Positions 9,558 through 20,424 are shown, counted from the first letter of the stretch. The stretch is DNA of 64,000 nucleotides from Acetobacter lambici (GCF_011516885.1 NZ_WOTD01000003.1:1-64000); one strand, 5' to 3'. The notes: generated by a model from the sequence alone, not told the origin. A program made the numbers and translations.

Positions 9558-11783
9558 TTAATTCTTTAATCTTGAATTTTCTTTCATAACCCCATTCTTT
9601 CCTAATGACCGTTCCATTATCCAGGTATTAAGTGCTGCAGGGGGCATGGGTCTGCCAAACAGGTAACCCTGCATGACATCACACCCCATTGAACGTAGCA
9701 TTTTCTCTTGTGAATCGTCTTCCACGCCTTCGGTCACAATCCTGACCCCAAGCCTTTTACCAATGGTAATAGCCGCTTCTGTTACGATAAGGGAACTAAT
9801 ATTTTCTTCAAAATTCATCACAAAGCTCCGGTCAATCTTAAGCTCTGTCAAAGGCAGGGTACTCAACCGTGACAGGGAGGAAAAACCCGTGCCAAAATCA
9901 TCCAGAGAAAGGCCAACACCAATACCGCGTATGGCTGATAATGTTGCCAATGCTTCCGAACTCTGCCGCATCATCACGCTTTCGGTAATCTCGATTGTCA
10001 GACGGTCAGGTGTCAGATTATAGGCATCCAGCACATCAACAATCTGCTGGAGAAGTTCTGAACTGGCAAAATGCCCAGCCGAAATATTCACGCTAACCAC
10101 CGGCACCATAATCCCCAGCTGGTCCCACTGCGCGAGTTGCTGGCAGGCCTCAGCAATGGACCACCGACCAATTGCCTCAATCTGTCCCGTCTCTTCCGCT
10201 ATGGGAATAAAGCGCGATGGTGGCACTGCCCCTAAAACCGGGTGTTGCCAACGTGCAAGTGCCTCAACACCATGTAGTTTTCCGGTGGTAACGCATATCT
10301 GCGGTTGGTAAAATAAAAGAAGTTCCGAATGCTGTATGGCTTTTCGTAACGCTGATCCAACTATCAACCGTGATTGTACTTCACTGTCAGACGCATTATC
10401 CAGAATACGGAAACTACCGCGTGCCATTTTTTTGGCTTCGAGCATGGCCACTTCCGCACGGTTGAGCACCTGCTCCACGTCTTTGCTCTCGTCTGGATAC
10501 AGGCTAATCCCTGTGCTGATCGATACAATCAGTTCATGTCCGTTTATGATAATTGGCTCATGCATAACCTCGATCAGTGTTTCGGCAAAACTACTGGCAG
10601 TATTTCTATCACCACCGGGTATGATGATGACAAAATCATCGCCACCCAACCGTCCGGTTACAAAATTGCTCCGACACTGTGCATTCAAACGCTGCGCTAC
10701 GATCTGAAGCAGAAGATCGCCCTGATCATACCCCAGAAGATTGTTAATATCCTGAAAAAGATCAATATCCAGAACAAGCAGGGCAAATGGCCAACCATTC
10801 GGCTGCTGCGCCATCATGTTCTTAAGAATTATTGTTACTGCATTGCGGTTTAACAAACCAGTTAGAGAATCATACCGGTCCAGACGGTTCAGTTTCTGTC
10901 GGTTTTTTCCCCGTTCTATAATAGCGGCACAGGACGGAACACAGCCAGAGACAATTTTTTGCGGCCAGTTGGTAATCTTATCCCTATTGCGCGAATAAAG
11001 TGCAAAAATTCCAATCGGCGTTCCTGTTCCATCACAAACGGTCGACGCCCAGCAGTCCAGCAACCCGACTTCTTGCTCAACCGCACCTGCATTTTGCCAG
11101 ACAACTGTCCGGGCTTCCTCCGGATGATTGCGCAGTGCTACCATATCGGCTTCGGGCAATGTCATACGTGTGAGCATCCGACCCTTACGGCGTGGAAGAC
11201 TTTCACCAGAAAGTATCTCAAGACCGCGCTCTGGCGTAATCTGCAACAGAACTGCCACGCTGTTCAGCACCAGTTTTTCGGCCTCAGCGCACAGCATGTC
11301 TGCAATGTCCTGCTCTGTCGCTTTCCCTGCAAGCTCCGTAAAAACCTTATTTTGTAAAGTAATTAGTTTTTTACGATGACTTTCCTCAGTAACTCCTTTT
11401 ACAATAGCCATATAATAACGTTTATTGAGCGGGGCGAGGGTGATGGCGGAAACAGACATTTCCGCCACAGCATAATCACCCGCACTGCGGGTAAAAGTAA
11501 TCTCGCGCGACGTGCCTACAATGCGGTCAATACCCGTGGCACGATTATGGGCAATATAATCGTCATGCTTAGCGCGGTGTTCAAATGGCACCAGACATTT
11601 GACGTTCTGGCCCATGACCTCCGACGCGGCATAGCCCCATAGACGTTCTGCCGCAGTATTGAAAAAAATAATATTATTATCTTCGTTAATTATAATAACA
11701 CCGTCTGCGGCCTGCTTTAGTATTTCGTAATACATGTTTCCACAATGTTCGGGGAGCAAGATATCGTGTTCAGTTTCGCTCAT
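9558..11783 (-). CDS. Heme-PAS oxygen sensor GGDEF-EAL protein (DosP/PdeA1-like)
   Basis: A 741-residue c-di-GMP enzyme with PAS (about 18-130), a GAF-like region (about 140-300), GGDEF (about 310-470) and EAL (about 485-735). The PAS matches Escherichia coli DosP closely around the heme ligand: His73 lies in H-x2-Y-I-x-H-N, while the residue in the place of DosP's distal Met95 is Thr91 (GTSRE). The GGDEF signature is degenerate (GGDDF), so cyclase activity is doubtful. The EAL domain keeps EALARW, the NIS Asn, EITES, DDFGTG, the KID Lys and EGVED, so phosphodiesterase activity is likely. This architecture regulates cellulose synthase through c-di-GMP in Komagataeibacter. Here it sits between modD and a globin chemoreceptor. 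Confidence 0.85.
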   Translation of the reverse strand: MSETEHDILLPEHCGNMYYEILKQAADGVIIINEDNNIIFFNTAAERLWGYAASEVMGQNVKCLVPFEHRAKHDDYIAHNRATGIDRIVGTSREITFTRSAGDYAVAEMSVSAITLAPLNKRYYMAIVKGVTEESHRKKLITLQNKVFTELAGKATEQDIADMLCAEAEKLVLNSVAVLLQITPERGLEILSGESLPRRKGRMLTRMTLPEADMVALRNHPEEARTVVWQNAGAVEQEVGLLDCWASTVCDGTGTPIGIFALYSRNRDKITNWPQKIVSGCVPSCAAIIERGKNRQKLNRLDRYDSLTGLLNRNAVTIILKNMMAQQPNGWPFALLVLDIDLFQDINNLLGYDQGDLLLQIVAQRLNAQCRSNFVTGRLGGDDFVIIIPGGDRNTASSFAETLIEVMHEPIIINGHELIVSISTGISLYPDESKDVEQVLNRAEVAMLEAKKMARGSFRILDNASDSEVQSRLIVGSALRKAIQHSELLLFYQPQICVTTGKLHGVEALARWQHPVLGAVPPSRFIPIAEETGQIEAIGRWSIAEACQQLAQWDQLGIMVPVVSVNISAGHFASSELLQQIVDVLDAYNLTPDRLTIEITESVMMRQSSEALATLSAIRGIGVGLSLDDFGTGFSSLSRLSTLPLTELKIDRSFVMNFEENISSLIVTEAAITIGKRLGVRIVTEGVEDDSQEKMLRSMGCDVMQGYLFGRPMPPAALNTWIMERSLGKNGVMKENSRLKN

Positions 11784-12019
11784 GAAAAATATCCACCCTT
11801 AACAATTGCAGGATAACAGATGCTACGCCGCATTGATCACTTACAGAATATTCTCTTCCGAGAAAAAATCAGTCAAAAATTAATTTTGATGGACAACTCC
11901 TAGTCATAAAGATAATTTTCCACATTTCTAATTCGCAAAAATTGTACCAATCTATTTTATGATATGAAATATATGATAATTCCTTATTATTGAGACATAA
12001 TATCTTAATTTCGTTTTCT

Positions 12020-12877
12020 CTAGATAGAAGAAATGGGGTCTATCCGCACCTGAATGTCCCGTGGTTTTGCAAAATAAGGATGCGACGTTACCAATATGCT
12101 CGCTCCAGCCCGTACGTAGTCTGCTGCATTATCAGGCCCTACCGCACCAGAAACCGCTAATAGTGGCACCTGTTCGGGCAGTTCAAGGTCATCCAACATG
12201 CCTTTAAGTTCAGAGACGGCCTGAAGAGGAAATTTTTCAAGCTGAAGAATGTCAGGTTTATCCTTTAAAAAAGACATTGCTTCATCAATAGATGTCACTT
12301 CCACAACAATTTTACGTTCTGGCAGGATCTGTTTCAGACGCGCAACAGCCGCGTGCCCACCCGCCGGTAAAAAAGCCCGATGCTCGGGGAACACCAGAAC
12401 AGTTTCCGATAAATCGGTGCGGTGCATGACTGCGCCACCAGCCATAATAGAGCGCATGGCAAGCCCACGCATGCCCGGTGGGGCCTTACGGGTGCAAGCA
12501 ACAGCCACATCTGAACGCACGCTCCGGGCAGCCTGCACAATTGCATGGGCATCGCTTGCAATACCACCAGCCCATTCCATAAGAGTCTGAGCCTGCTTCC
12601 ATGCCAGAAACAGAGCTTCGGCTGGCCCTTCCACCCGCAGAATACTCTCCCCCTCGCCAGCCCACTGCCCTGCGGGTGCGCTAAAGCAGACGCGCGCGCC
12701 AACATGCCTGAACAATGCAGCCGCTACCTCGCTACAGGCAACGATCTGCGGCATGCGTGCGGTAAAACTGATCCGCGCCTCTTGCCCGCAAAGGCCTAAA
12801 GAACGGGTTGTCAGGTCACCGCACGGTGCATCTTCAGCCAGGATCGATTCAATAAGGCCTGTTGGAACATGCAACAT
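12020..12877 (-). CDS. modD: ModD, quinolinate phosphoribosyltransferase-like molybdenum protein
   Basis: 285 residues related to NadC, with the family's N-terminal EDAPCGDLTTRSLG, a central TRKAPPGMR motif and a C-terminal barrel (VSGAVGPDNAADYVRAGAS). ModD proteins occur with molybdate transport and nif genes; their reaction is not established. It begins 3 bases after the fixX stop and is the last gene of the apparent fixABCX-modD operon, so it is expected to be expressed from the sigma-54 promoter upstream of fixA. A 236-base A+T-rich gap separates its upstream neighbour cluster from the heme-PAS gene that follows. Confidence 0.85.
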   Translation of the reverse strand: MLHVPTGLIESILAEDAPCGDLTTRSLGLCGQEARISFTARMPQIVACSEVAAALFRHVGARVCFSAPAGQWAGEGESILRVEGPAEALFLAWKQAQTLMEWAGGIASDAHAIVQAARSVRSDVAVACTRKAPPGMRGLAMRSIMAGGAVMHRTDLSETVLVFPEHRAFLPAGGHAAVARLKQILPERKIVVEVTSIDEAMSFLKDKPDILQLEKFPLQAVSELKGMLDDLELPEQVPLLAVSGAVGPDNAADYVRAGASILVTSHPYFAKPRDIQVRIDPISSI

Positions 12878-12880
12878 TGT

Positions 12881-13171
12881 TCAGCCAAACTTGAAGAGAA
12901 CGCCAAACCCGCCGCGCGGATAATTCCATTCGATCTCACCAGTGTTCTGGCACACAACGCGACATGTTCCACATTCCATGCAGCCATCGGCCACAATTTC
13001 CACCTGTCCGTGCTCGTTCTGGCTGTAGCAGCCCGCCGGGCAGACATGCACCATGGCCTTCAACTCCTCCGATGGTGTCTCATGCGGGGTTACATGGATA
13101 TGCGGTTTGCCTGTGTCCACCACATAGCGGTTCTGGAACAGTCTGTTTTCAACATCGTCGCTCATCGCCAT
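12881..13171 (-). CDS. fixX: FixX ferredoxin-like protein
   Basis: 96 residues with a C-terminal cluster motif [12 protein letters not shown] and an additional upstream Cys (HVCPAGCY), the usual FixX pattern. FixX carries the Fe-S centre that passes electrons from the FixABC electron-bifurcating complex towards nitrogenase carriers. Its start overlaps the fixC stop by 10 bases (an alternative start at 13165 would remove most of this overlap), indicating translational coupling. Confidence 0.93.
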   Translation of the reverse strand: MAMSDDVENRLFQNRYVVDTGKPHIHVTPHETPSEELKAMVHVCPAGCYSQNEHGQVEIVADGCMECGTCRVVCQNTGEIEWNYPRGGFGVLFKFG

Positions 13172-14469
13172 GCCCTCGCCAGTTTAACAGCATCACCCAA
13201 AAGCCCAAGGCCACGCACATGCCAAGCTGCTTTTACGATTTCGTTTTCCTTGGTCTTCTTGTCTCGCCCGTCAACACGGAACCATGTCTGGGCGGCACCA
13301 TTCATCAAGCGTGGATAGGTATCCATGATCGTGCTCCCCTGCTTTTCAAGCATTCTGGGAACATCCTTGTATTTTTTCATATCCTTCATAACAAACGAGT
13401 CATCCAGACGCTGCCGGTATGCTCCGAGTGCTTTTTTGGTGCAGGCCTGTCCACGCTGGTTAAGGGTAATAATGGTTTCTGCTGCAAGACGCCCTGTTGT
13501 CATGGCAAGGTTTGATCCTTCCCGGTGCACGGCGTTCACAAAATGGCCCGCATCACCAACGCAAATCCAGCCATCACCCACCAGTTCTGGAATAGCCCTG
13601 TATCCACCTTCGGGAATCAGGTGGGCGGCATATTCCTTCATTTCCGAGCCTTCCAGAAGACCACGGATAGAAGGATGAGCCTTGAACCTGTCCAGAAGCT
13701 GATAAGGCGAGCCTTTGCCAACGCGGCTCAACTCACTCACCAGACAGCCAATACCGATGGAAATGGACTCCCTGTTGGTATACAAAAACGCAGTACCGAT
13801 CATGCCTTCGGTTATGGTGCCCATGGCCTCGATGACAACGCCCTCATCCCCTGTGATGTTGAAACGACTTTCAATCGTTTCCTGGGGCAGAAAGTGCATT
13901 TCCTTAACAGCCAGCGCCACATCTTCGGGGCGGAGTTCGGAACGCAGGCCGGATCTCTGTCCGACCAGACCGTTTACACCTTCGGCCAGAACAACCACGT
14001 TGGCGTAATATCCCTCCCCCTCACGATCAGTCTGCACACCGATCACCTGCCCCCGCGGGTCACGCAGCAGGCCTGTTACGGTGGTTTCGTACAGCACCGT
14101 AGCACCTGCATCACGCACCTGACGATTGAACCACTTATCGAACTGTGCGCGAATGATGGTATAACGGTTTGGAAGATCCTCGTTATAATCATCACTCCGA
14201 TGGTGCATGCCCGTATGGCCACGGTCATCCATCATCCATATCCGCTGTTCAACAATGTGCCGCTCCAGCGGCGCTTCCTCCCGGAAGTCGGGGATCATCT
14301 GTTCCAGTGCGTCCGAGTACAGAATGGCACCCTGCACGTTTTTGGACCCGGAATATTCCCCACGCTCGATCTGGAGCACATTCAGCCCTGCATTCGCCAT
14401 TGTATATGCCGCGGAATTGCCCGCAGGACCCGCACCAACCACAATGGCATCAAATACAATTTTATTCAT
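13162..14469 (-). CDS. fixC: FixC flavoprotein (ETF:quinone oxidoreductase-like)
   Basis: Membrane-associated flavoprotein of the FixABCX complex. It starts [22 protein letters not shown], with the FAD-binding GxGxxG near the N-terminus, and has the second FAD region [18 protein letters not shown] use ATG 14469 because the Rossmann fold follows directly and GGGAGAG lies upstream; the frame is open to 14508, which would overlap fixB. FixC passes half of the bifurcated electrons to quinone while FixX/ferredoxin receives the low-potential half. Confidence 0.92.
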   Translation of the reverse strand: MNKIVFDAIVVGAGPAGNSAAYTMANAGLNVLQIERGEYSGSKNVQGAILYSDALEQMIPDFREEAPLERHIVEQRIWMMDDRGHTGMHHRSDDYNEDLPNRYTIIRAQFDKWFNRQVRDAGATVLYETTVTGLLRDPRGQVIGVQTDREGEGYYANVVVLAEGVNGLVGQRSGLRSELRPEDVALAVKEMHFLPQETIESRFNITGDEGVVIEAMGTITEGMIGTAFLYTNRESISIGIGCLVSELSRVGKGSPYQLLDRFKAHPSIRGLLEGSEMKEYAAHLIPEGGYRAIPELVGDGWICVGDAGHFVNAVHREGSNLAMTTGRLAAETIITLNQRGQACTKKALGAYRQRLDDSFVMKDMKKYKDVPRMLEKQGSTIMDTYPRLMNGAAQTWFRVDGRDKKTKENEIVKAAWHVRGLGLLGDAVKLARAWR

Positions 14470-14485
14470 GACTGTATTCTCTCCC

Positions 14486-15586
14486 TCAACCTGCAAGTCG
14501 GTTGACAAGCAGACGCTGGCGAAAAGCCTCGGTCAGCAATGGCAAAAGAGTGACCGCATCCGCGACAACTCCAAGATGGGCAAAGTCAAAAATAGGAGCA
14601 TTGGAGTCAGTATTGATTGCAACAATCATATCCGCCCCTTCCACACCAACCCGGTGCTGAATTGCCCCCGAAATACCTGCCGCAATGTACAGCTTGGGGC
14701 GAATGGTCTTGCCCGTCTGCCCGATCTGGCGATCAGCCCCGATCCAGCCTTTTTGCACCAGTGGGCGCGAACCACCCCAATCCCCCCCCAGTACACTCGC
14801 CAGTTTACGCACAAGCTGTATGTTCTCTTCCGAACGCAGGCCCATGCCACCGGCAACCACAATATCCGCAAAGGCCAGACCGGATGCCTCCGAGGCATCA
14901 TCTGGCAGAAAGCTCAGAACCTTGGTGACAATATCGTCTTCGTCCAGATCTGGTGTGTAGGATACAACACGTCCCTGCCTCCCCTCTTCAGGTTTGGGCA
15001 TGGCCATCACACGTGGGCGGATAGTCGCCATCTGTGGCCGGTAGTTGAGTGTATGAATGGTGCAAAGCAACGAACCACCAAACGTTGGCCGTGTGGCAGC
15101 CAATGAGCGTTCATCATCAATTGCCAGTTCCGTGCAATCAGCCGTCAGCCCGGTTTTGAGCGTGGTTGCCACAGACCCGGCAAGGTCACGCCCCAAAACA
15201 GTTGCACCCAGCAGCATGATCTCGGGCTGGTACTTCAGCACCAGTTCGGTCATAACCTTTGTATAGGGCTGGTTGCGATACTGTGCGAGCACAGGATGAT
15301 CGACCAGGTAGACAAGATCTGCCCCATAAGCAAAGCAACTCCCTGTGGCTTCATCCAGCCCATGGTCCCCGCTACCAAGCAGGACGCCCGCCAGTTCCAC
15401 GCCAAGCTGGTCGGCCAGTTTACGGCCCTCACCAAGCAGTTCGAGGGAAACAGGGTGAATCCGCCCATGCTCGAACTCGATAAAAACCCAGACATGCTTG
15501 TAAGACCGGAAGTGTTCCGGCAATTCTTTTTTCATGCCAGCGCGTGAGCCAGAAGCGCTAGCGACCGGGGTTTGTGAAGTATTCAT
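14486..15586 (-). CDS. fixB: FixB, ETF alpha-like subunit
   Basis: 366 residues of the ETF alpha family. The C-terminal FAD domain has [22 protein letters not shown] and [16 protein letters not shown], the conserved ETF alpha signature, ending with [13 protein letters not shown]. It forms the heterodimer with FixA that bifurcates electrons from NADH. The first 20 residues are poorly conserved in type, and MKKELPEHF near residue 18 could be the true start. It follows fixA by 34 bases. Confidence 0.93.
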   Translation of the reverse strand: MNTSQTPVASASGSRAGMKKELPEHFRSYKHVWVFIEFEHGRIHPVSLELLGEGRKLADQLGVELAGVLLGSGDHGLDEATGSCFAYGADLVYLVDHPVLAQYRNQPYTKVMTELVLKYQPEIMLLGATVLGRDLAGSVATTLKTGLTADCTELAIDDERSLAATRPTFGGSLLCTIHTLNYRPQMATIRPRVMAMPKPEEGRQGRVVSYTPDLDEDDIVTKVLSFLPDDASEASGLAFADIVVAGGMGLRSEENIQLVRKLASVLGGDWGGSRPLVQKGWIGADRQIGQTGKTIRPKLYIAAGISGAIQHRVGVEGADMIVAINTDSNAPIFDFAHLGVVADAVTLLPLLTEAFRQRLLVNRLAG

Positions 15587-15620
15587 GGTCGCCCTTTTCC
15601 TTTCACGGCGTCAGCGCCGC

Positions 15621-16472
15621 TCAATACCCACCAGCCGCGCTGATCAGGTCTTCCTCCAGTGCTGGCTGGCGCTTAAAAATGGCGTCAATCAGCGCCGTGG
15701 CCGTGGCACTGCCGCCACCACCGGCTGGGATCATTTCTGCTTTTTCGGATCGGGCCGCAGGTGCGAACACCCGTTTGACCACCGTGGGGGAACCACGCAG
15801 ACCACACAACGATAAATCCGTAATGCCAACTGCCGCAGCATTCCACTGCGTGACCTTTGCCTGCGCGGCACGCAGCACATCGGACTGGGTGCCACGACGG
15901 ATCTGGTTACTCCCCTCCAGCATGGTGATCATGGCTGGTAAACGGGAAGTCAGCACCTGCACGCCATGGTCAGCCCGACGACGCACCGTAATGGTGCCTT
16001 TGTCTGGATCAATCTCATCAATAGCGGAGACATAGGTTAACTGGGAAAGCCCCAGACGCTGGGCTATACCGGGGCCAACCTGGGCTGTGTCACCATCGAT
16101 TGTCTGCTTTCCGCAAAACACGATCTGGGGCATGCCCTGTTCTTCGGCAGCTTTTTCAATCAGTCTGGACAAAGCATAACTTGTTGCCAGCGTATCGGAC
16201 CCGGCAAAAAAGCGGTCTGTCAGAAGCAAACCACGGTCCGCGCCGTAGCCCAGCGCCTTGCGCAGACTCTCCGACGCCATGGGGGGCCCCATGGTCAGCA
16301 CCGTAACCGTACCGCCAAAACTGTCGCGCAGGCGTAGAGCCTCTTCCAGCCCGAACAGGTCATAGGGGTTGATAATTGTCGGCACACCTTGCCGCATGAT
16401 GGTGTTTGTAACCGGATGCACGCGAATTTGCGCGCTGTCCGGAACCTGTTTAATGCAGACAAAGATACGCAT
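15621..16472 (-). CDS. fixA: FixA, ETF beta-like subunit
   Basis: 283 residues with the ETF beta hallmarks: IFVCIKQVPDSAQI at the N-terminus, NPYDLFGLEEALRLRD, and the nucleotide region CGKQTIDGDTAQVGPGIAQRLG. It is the first gene of fixABCX-modD. A consensus sigma-54 promoter and a perfect NifA site lie in the 174 bases before it, so it should be induced with nitrogenase. It oxidises NADH together with FixB. Confidence 0.93.
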   Translation of the reverse strand: MRIFVCIKQVPDSAQIRVHPVTNTIMRQGVPTIINPYDLFGLEEALRLRDSFGGTVTVLTMGPPMASESLRKALGYGADRGLLLTDRFFAGSDTLATSYALSRLIEKAAEEQGMPQIVFCGKQTIDGDTAQVGPGIAQRLGLSQLTYVSAIDEIDPDKGTITVRRRADHGVQVLTSRLPAMITMLEGSNQIRRGTQSDVLRAAQAKVTQWNAAAVGITDLSLCGLRGSPTVVKRVFAPAARSEKAEMIPAGGGGSATATALIDAIFKRQPALEEDLISAAGGY

Positions 16473-16511
16473 CGCCCTACTTCCTTTTATCTGTCCTTCC
16501 CCGTTATCCTC

Positions 16512-16526
16512 GCAAGCTGTGTGCCA
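16512..16526 (-). promoter_or_regulatory. Sigma-54 (-24/-12) promoter of fixABCX-modD
   Basis: The minus strand reads TGGCACACAGCTTGC, with GG and GC separated by 10 bases as RpoN requires, about 40 bases before the fixA start. A NifA box lies about 75 bases further upstream. Confidence 0.85.
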
Positions 16527-16600
16527 TTCCGCTTATGCGCGGCAAAAAACAGCATCATCAGACTATGACGGCTAAGGGGAGATACATGGTTTTTCTCCCC

Positions 16601-16616
16601 TGTTAGAAAAACGACA
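16601..16616. promoter_or_regulatory. NifA upstream activator site (TGT-N10-ACA) for fixA
   Basis: The plus strand reads TGTTAGAAAAACGACA, a perfect TGT-N10-ACA dyad located 75 bases upstream of the -24 element of fixA, the usual distance for a NifA enhancer. It is the only perfect site I found in front of a nif, fix or mod promoter in this window. Confidence 0.8.
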
Positions 16617-16646
16617 AGTTGGGACTGACTTTTCCATACCTTCGGC

Positions 16647-16997
16647 TTATTTTGTGTTGTCTTCCGTCAGTTCTGCCACAACGGTCAGGTCGTCCAACCC
16701 TACAATTGTCTGCCGGGCCGGGCGTACGGCATCGCGGTGCACCTTGAACGACCGTTCAGCGATGGGCGTGGATACGACAAAATCCTGATAGGCACGCGAC
16801 AAAAGCATACGACACTGTTCACGTACATTTGCCTCGTCCAGTTCCTCCTCCAGCCCCTGCTCATCAAGGTAGGAGCGCATACGCCGCAGAATATGCAGCC
16901 GCGCTACATTCAGCACGGTGGGGTCATACGGCACGCCGAGTTGCTCAAAAAATTCCTCAGCAGCGGAAAGTCTGCGGAGTTCTTGTAAAACATGCAT
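16647..16997 (-). CDS. nifW: NifW nitrogenase-protecting protein
   Basis: 116 residues matching NifW: L-RRLSAAEEFFEQLGVPYD at the start and the conserved ILRRMRSYL region. NifW helps MoFe protein maturation or protection from oxygen; its exact action is not settled. It follows nifV by 29 bases and is the last gene of the iscA-nifUSVW run. Confidence 0.92.
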   Translation of the reverse strand: MHVLQELRRLSAAEEFFEQLGVPYDPTVLNVARLHILRRMRSYLDEQGLEEELDEANVREQCRMLLSRAYQDFVVSTPIAERSFKVHRDAVRPARQTIVGLDDLTVVAELTEDNTK

Positions 16998-17026
16998 GGA
17001 TCACGGCTCCTTTTAGCATCGGCCCT

Positions 17027-18181
17027 TCAGGCCGCGCGGCATTGCAATTCCGAGAACAAAAGTGCGATTTCATCTAACGTGATGGTTCTTTTGTGCTGTT
17101 CGGCCAGATGCCGCACAGCCTCCAGTAATTGCGTGGCAACACCTTCCGGCGCGTTCACGCCCAGTCGCTCCAGCGCATGGTTGATCGCAGCACGCCCGGA
17201 ATGTTTGCCAAAAACAATCTCACGTTCACGGCCCAACTGCATGGGGTCCATGGCTTCATAGGTGTTTGCATCCCGTAGCAGGCCGGACACGTGAATCCCG
17301 GATTCATGACGGAACACCGCAGACCCAACCACAGCCTTGCCTTCGGGTATAGGACGGCCGGATGCGTGTGCCACAACGCGGGCCAGTGGCTCCAGCCGCC
17401 GCAAATCAACACCACTTTCACACCCTAAAAAGCGAGGGGCCGCCAGAGCCAGTTCCTCCAGCGGGGCATTACCCGCTCTCTCACCCAGCCCCAGAACAGT
17501 TACACTAGCAACATCCGCCCCTGCCCGCAGAGCAGCAAGCGTGTTCGCTGTCGCCAGACCGTAATCATCATGGCCATGGAACTCTATTTCCAGTTCCGTC
17601 TGCTCTCGCAGCCAGCTTATGGTTTCAAAAGCCGCAAACGGGTCCAGAACACCAAGCGTATCCGCGTAACGGAAACGCCTGGCCCCGGCCTGCCCGAGCA
17701 TTCCCACAAAATCAGCCAGAAAACCGGGTTCGGCCCGGCTGGAATCCTCCCCCCCGACAGAGACCACCAGCCCCATATCCACCGCCCGCGCAACAACATC
17801 ACGCGTCATATCCAGCACCTGCGCAGGGGGGCTGCGGTACTTCGCGGCAATCTGCATTGGGGAGATGGACGCGGAAAGATGCACACTGCCAAGCCCCGTA
17901 GCCTGCGCCAGAGCAAGATCCCCCGGTATCATCCGGCACCACGGAATAACCCGTGCGCGGGCAACAGAACGCCCTATCCGGGCAATAACAGCCATCTCCT
18001 CCGGCCCCATGGCGGGGGTACCGGCCTCGATCTCATCCACCCCGGCCTCATCCAGCAAACAGGCAATCGCCAGTTTTTCGGCCGGGGTAAAGGCAACACC
18101 CGGCGCCTGTTCACCGTCTCGCAGGGTACTGTCGTTCAGTTTCAGGCGGCGTGGAGACCGCATGAGCGGCTTGGCTGTCAT
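17027..18181 (-). CDS. nifV: NifV homocitrate synthase
   Basis: 384 residues of the DRE-TIM metallolyase family. The N-terminal [17 protein letters not shown] motif carries the catalytic Arg and Asp, and [22 protein letters not shown] carries the metal-binding His pair. It condenses acetyl-CoA and 2-oxoglutarate to homocitrate, the organic ligand of FeMo-co. It sits 30 bases after nifS. Confidence 0.93.
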   Translation of the reverse strand: MTAKPLMRSPRRLKLNDSTLRDGEQAPGVAFTPAEKLAIACLLDEAGVDEIEAGTPAMGPEEMAVIARIGRSVARARVIPWCRMIPGDLALAQATGLGSVHLSASISPMQIAAKYRSPPAQVLDMTRDVVARAVDMGLVVSVGGEDSSRAEPGFLADFVGMLGQAGARRFRYADTLGVLDPFAAFETISWLREQTELEIEFHGHDDYGLATANTLAALRAGADVASVTVLGLGERAGNAPLEELALAAPRFLGCESGVDLRRLEPLARVVAHASGRPIPEGKAVVGSAVFRHESGIHVSGLLRDANTYEAMDPMQLGREREIVFGKHSGRAAINHALERLGVNAPEGVATQLLEAVRHLAEQHKRTITLDEIALLFSELQCRAA

Positions 18182-18211
18182 GTCTCGCGCCTTTTATCTC
18201 ACTGGAAAAAA

Positions 18212-19414
18212 TCAAGCGTAGGTGGGCGTGAACGCACTCCGGGTTGCAGACGTACCATCCCAGAACGGGGATATGCCGCGCAGGGTATCAACAATACCGG
18301 GCATGACCTCCAGAACATGGTCAACATCCTCTTCCGTATTCTCCCGCGACAGGGAAAAACGGATTGCTCCATGCGCGGCCGTATAAGGCACTTTCATCGC
18401 ACGCAGGACATGCGATGGCTCCAAAGACCCGGACGTGCAGGCCGAACCGGATGAGGCTGCAATACCCGCTTTATTGAGCAACAGCAGAATTCCCTCACCC
18501 TCAATATATTCAAATGCAATATTGCTTGTGTTGGGCAGGCGGTAATCTGGATCACCCGTGACCATTGCGTGAGAGATCCGCTGGAGCAGCCCTTTTTCCA
18601 GCCTGTCGCGCAGGGCGCGCACCCGAGTGTTCTCATCCTCCAGATGCGTGCGGGCCAGTTCGGCGGCAACACCCAGCCCAATAATGGAGGGAGCATTTTC
18701 CGTTCCCGCGCGCCGCCCCCGCTCCTGATGTCCACCCCGGATCATCGGGCGCAGGCGCACACCACGGCGCACATAGAGCGCACCGATGCCCTTGGGGGCA
18801 TGAAATTTTTGCCCAGAAAGCGAAAGCATATCAATTTCGGACGTCTTCAGGTCCATCGGGACCTTGCCCACGGCCTGCACGGCATCTGTGTGGAACAGTG
18901 CGCCAGCTTCATGCGCAAGTTCGGCCAGTGTTTCCACCTCAAACAGATTACCAGTTTCGTTATTGGCCCACATAATGGAGGCAATGGCCGTGCGTGGCCC
19001 CAGTGCCTTGCGGTACGCATCCATATCCAGCCGGCCACGGGAATCCACGCCAATATAATGGACTTTTACACCCCGGGTTTTTTCCAACCATGCGCAAAGC
19101 GCCAGAATAGCCGGGTGTTCCACTGCGGATGTTACAATTTCGTTGCGACCGGCCTGCGTTTCCAGTGCCGAGAGAAGCGCTGTATTATCCGCCTCTGTTC
19201 CACAACCGGTATAGACAATCTCGTGGTCGAACTCCGTGCCCAACAGCGCCTGAAGCTGGCGCCGCGCGTGCCTGATGGCCGTTCCAACATCGGCACCAAA
19301 AGCATGGATAGATGAGGCATTGCCAAACTGCTCGGTAAAATAGGGCAGCATGGCGTCCACCACACGCGGGTCAACCCGCGTGGTCGCATTATTGTCGAGA
19401 TAGACCGGCTTCAT
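18212..19414 (-). CDS. nifS: NifS cysteine desulfurase
   Basis: 400 residues of the PLP-dependent class V fold. The Schiff-base Lys lies in SGQKFHAPKGIG, and the catalytic Cys in ASSGSACTSGSLEPSHVL. MKPVYLDNNATTRVDP is the typical NifS start. It delivers sulfur to NifU for cluster assembly. It lies 74 bases after nifU with no separate promoter seen. Confidence 0.95.
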   Translation of the reverse strand: MKPVYLDNNATTRVDPRVVDAMLPYFTEQFGNASSIHAFGADVGTAIRHARRQLQALLGTEFDHEIVYTGCGTEADNTALLSALETQAGRNEIVTSAVEHPAILALCAWLEKTRGVKVHYIGVDSRGRLDMDAYRKALGPRTAIASIMWANNETGNLFEVETLAELAHEAGALFHTDAVQAVGKVPMDLKTSEIDMLSLSGQKFHAPKGIGALYVRRGVRLRPMIRGGHQERGRRAGTENAPSIIGLGVAAELARTHLEDENTRVRALRDRLEKGLLQRISHAMVTGDPDYRLPNTSNIAFEYIEGEGILLLLNKAGIAASSGSACTSGSLEPSHVLRAMKVPYTAAHGAIRFSLSRENTEEDVDHVLEVMPGIVDTLRGISPFWDGTSATRSAFTPTYA

Positions 19415-19488
19415 CTGCTTTCTCCCACTCGTGGCCGGTAACCCTCCGGCGCATTTGTTGTGATCACCCCATGAACGCTGCGCAAAAA

Positions 19489-20424
19489 TCAGTGCCCGGC
19501 GGGAACAGGAATAACCCGAACCGGCTCACCCAGACGTTCGGCCAGACGTTGCTGGATGCCCTGCACCGTGACCGATGCAAGCTGGCAGTTCACGCACGCA
19601 CCACTCAGCTTGACCATCACCTTGTTGCCGTCCACATCCACCAGTTCACAATCTCCACCATCACCCTGAAGGACCGGCCGCAATTCGCTCAGAACTTCCT
19701 CCACGGCGCGAATACGCTGCACGGTGGTCAGCTTGGCGGGCGTTGCAAGGGCACTCAGCTCAACAAGTGGCGATGTCTTGCGGGCCGCACGCCGTGTAGG
19801 GGGGAGTGCTCCGGCCACAAAAGCATCACGCGCATCCAGCACGCCCTCGCTCACCATGGCAGCGTTAATGCGCTCCAAAGCTTCCTCAACAGTTTCGGCA
19901 CAGGTAGAGCAGCTTGCCGTGGCCTTGGTGTACTGGGCAACCTGTTCCATGCTTGTCAGATTGTTGTTGCGTACCGCACGTTCGAGCATTCCCTCGTCAA
20001 CACCAAAACATTTGCAGAGAAGAGCACCTTCCTCATGGTCATCTTCCCATGTTTCGCCCCGATAGTTGGCAACGGCGGCACGCAGGGCTTCATACCCCAT
20101 GACCGAACAGTGCATTTTTTCCGGCGGCAGACCGCCCAGAAAATCGGCAATGTCCTGATTTGTGATTTTCAGAGCTTCATCGACCGTTTTTCCAACAATA
20201 ATTTCAGTCAGGGCCGATGAAGAGGCAATAGCGGATCCACACCCGAATGTCTGGAACCGCGCACTGGTAATCTGGTCCGTGGCGGGATCAACCTGCAACA
20301 TCAGCTTAAGCGCATCCCCGCAGGCAATAGCCCCGACCTCACCCACACCATTGGCGTCTTCAATGACACCAACATTTTTCGGGTTGAAAAAATATTCTTT
20401 AACCTTATCGGAATATTCCCACAT
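19489..20424 (-). CDS. nifU: NifU Fe-S cluster scaffold
   Basis: 311 residues with the full three-part NifU layout: an IscU-like N-terminus with three Cys ([24 protein letters not shown]), a central 2Fe-2S region (LLCKCFG and [12 protein letters not shown]), and a C-terminal Nfu domain with CVNCQ. It assembles and transfers clusters to nitrogenase proteins with sulfur from NifS. It follows the IscA-type gene by 37 bases. Confidence 0.95.
   Translation of the reverse strand: MWEYSDKVKEYFFNPKNVGVIEDANGVGEVGAIACGDALKLMLQVDPATDQITSARFQTFGCGSAIASSSALTEIIVGKTVDEALKITNQDIADFLGGLPPEKMHCSVMGYEALRAAVANYRGETWEDDHEEGALLCKCFGVDEGMLERAVRNNNLTSMEQVAQYTKATASCSTCAETVEEALERINAAMVSEGVLDARDAFVAGALPPTRRAARKTSPLVELSALATPAKLTTVQRIRAVEEVLSELRPVLQGDGGDCELVDVDGNKVMVKLSGACVNCQLASVTVQGIQQRLAERLGEPVRVIPVPAGH

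Noticed and set aside
13525-15106. Long plus-strand frames antisense to fixB and fixC
   Set aside because: Antisense shadows of well-conserved flavoprotein genes with no protein features.
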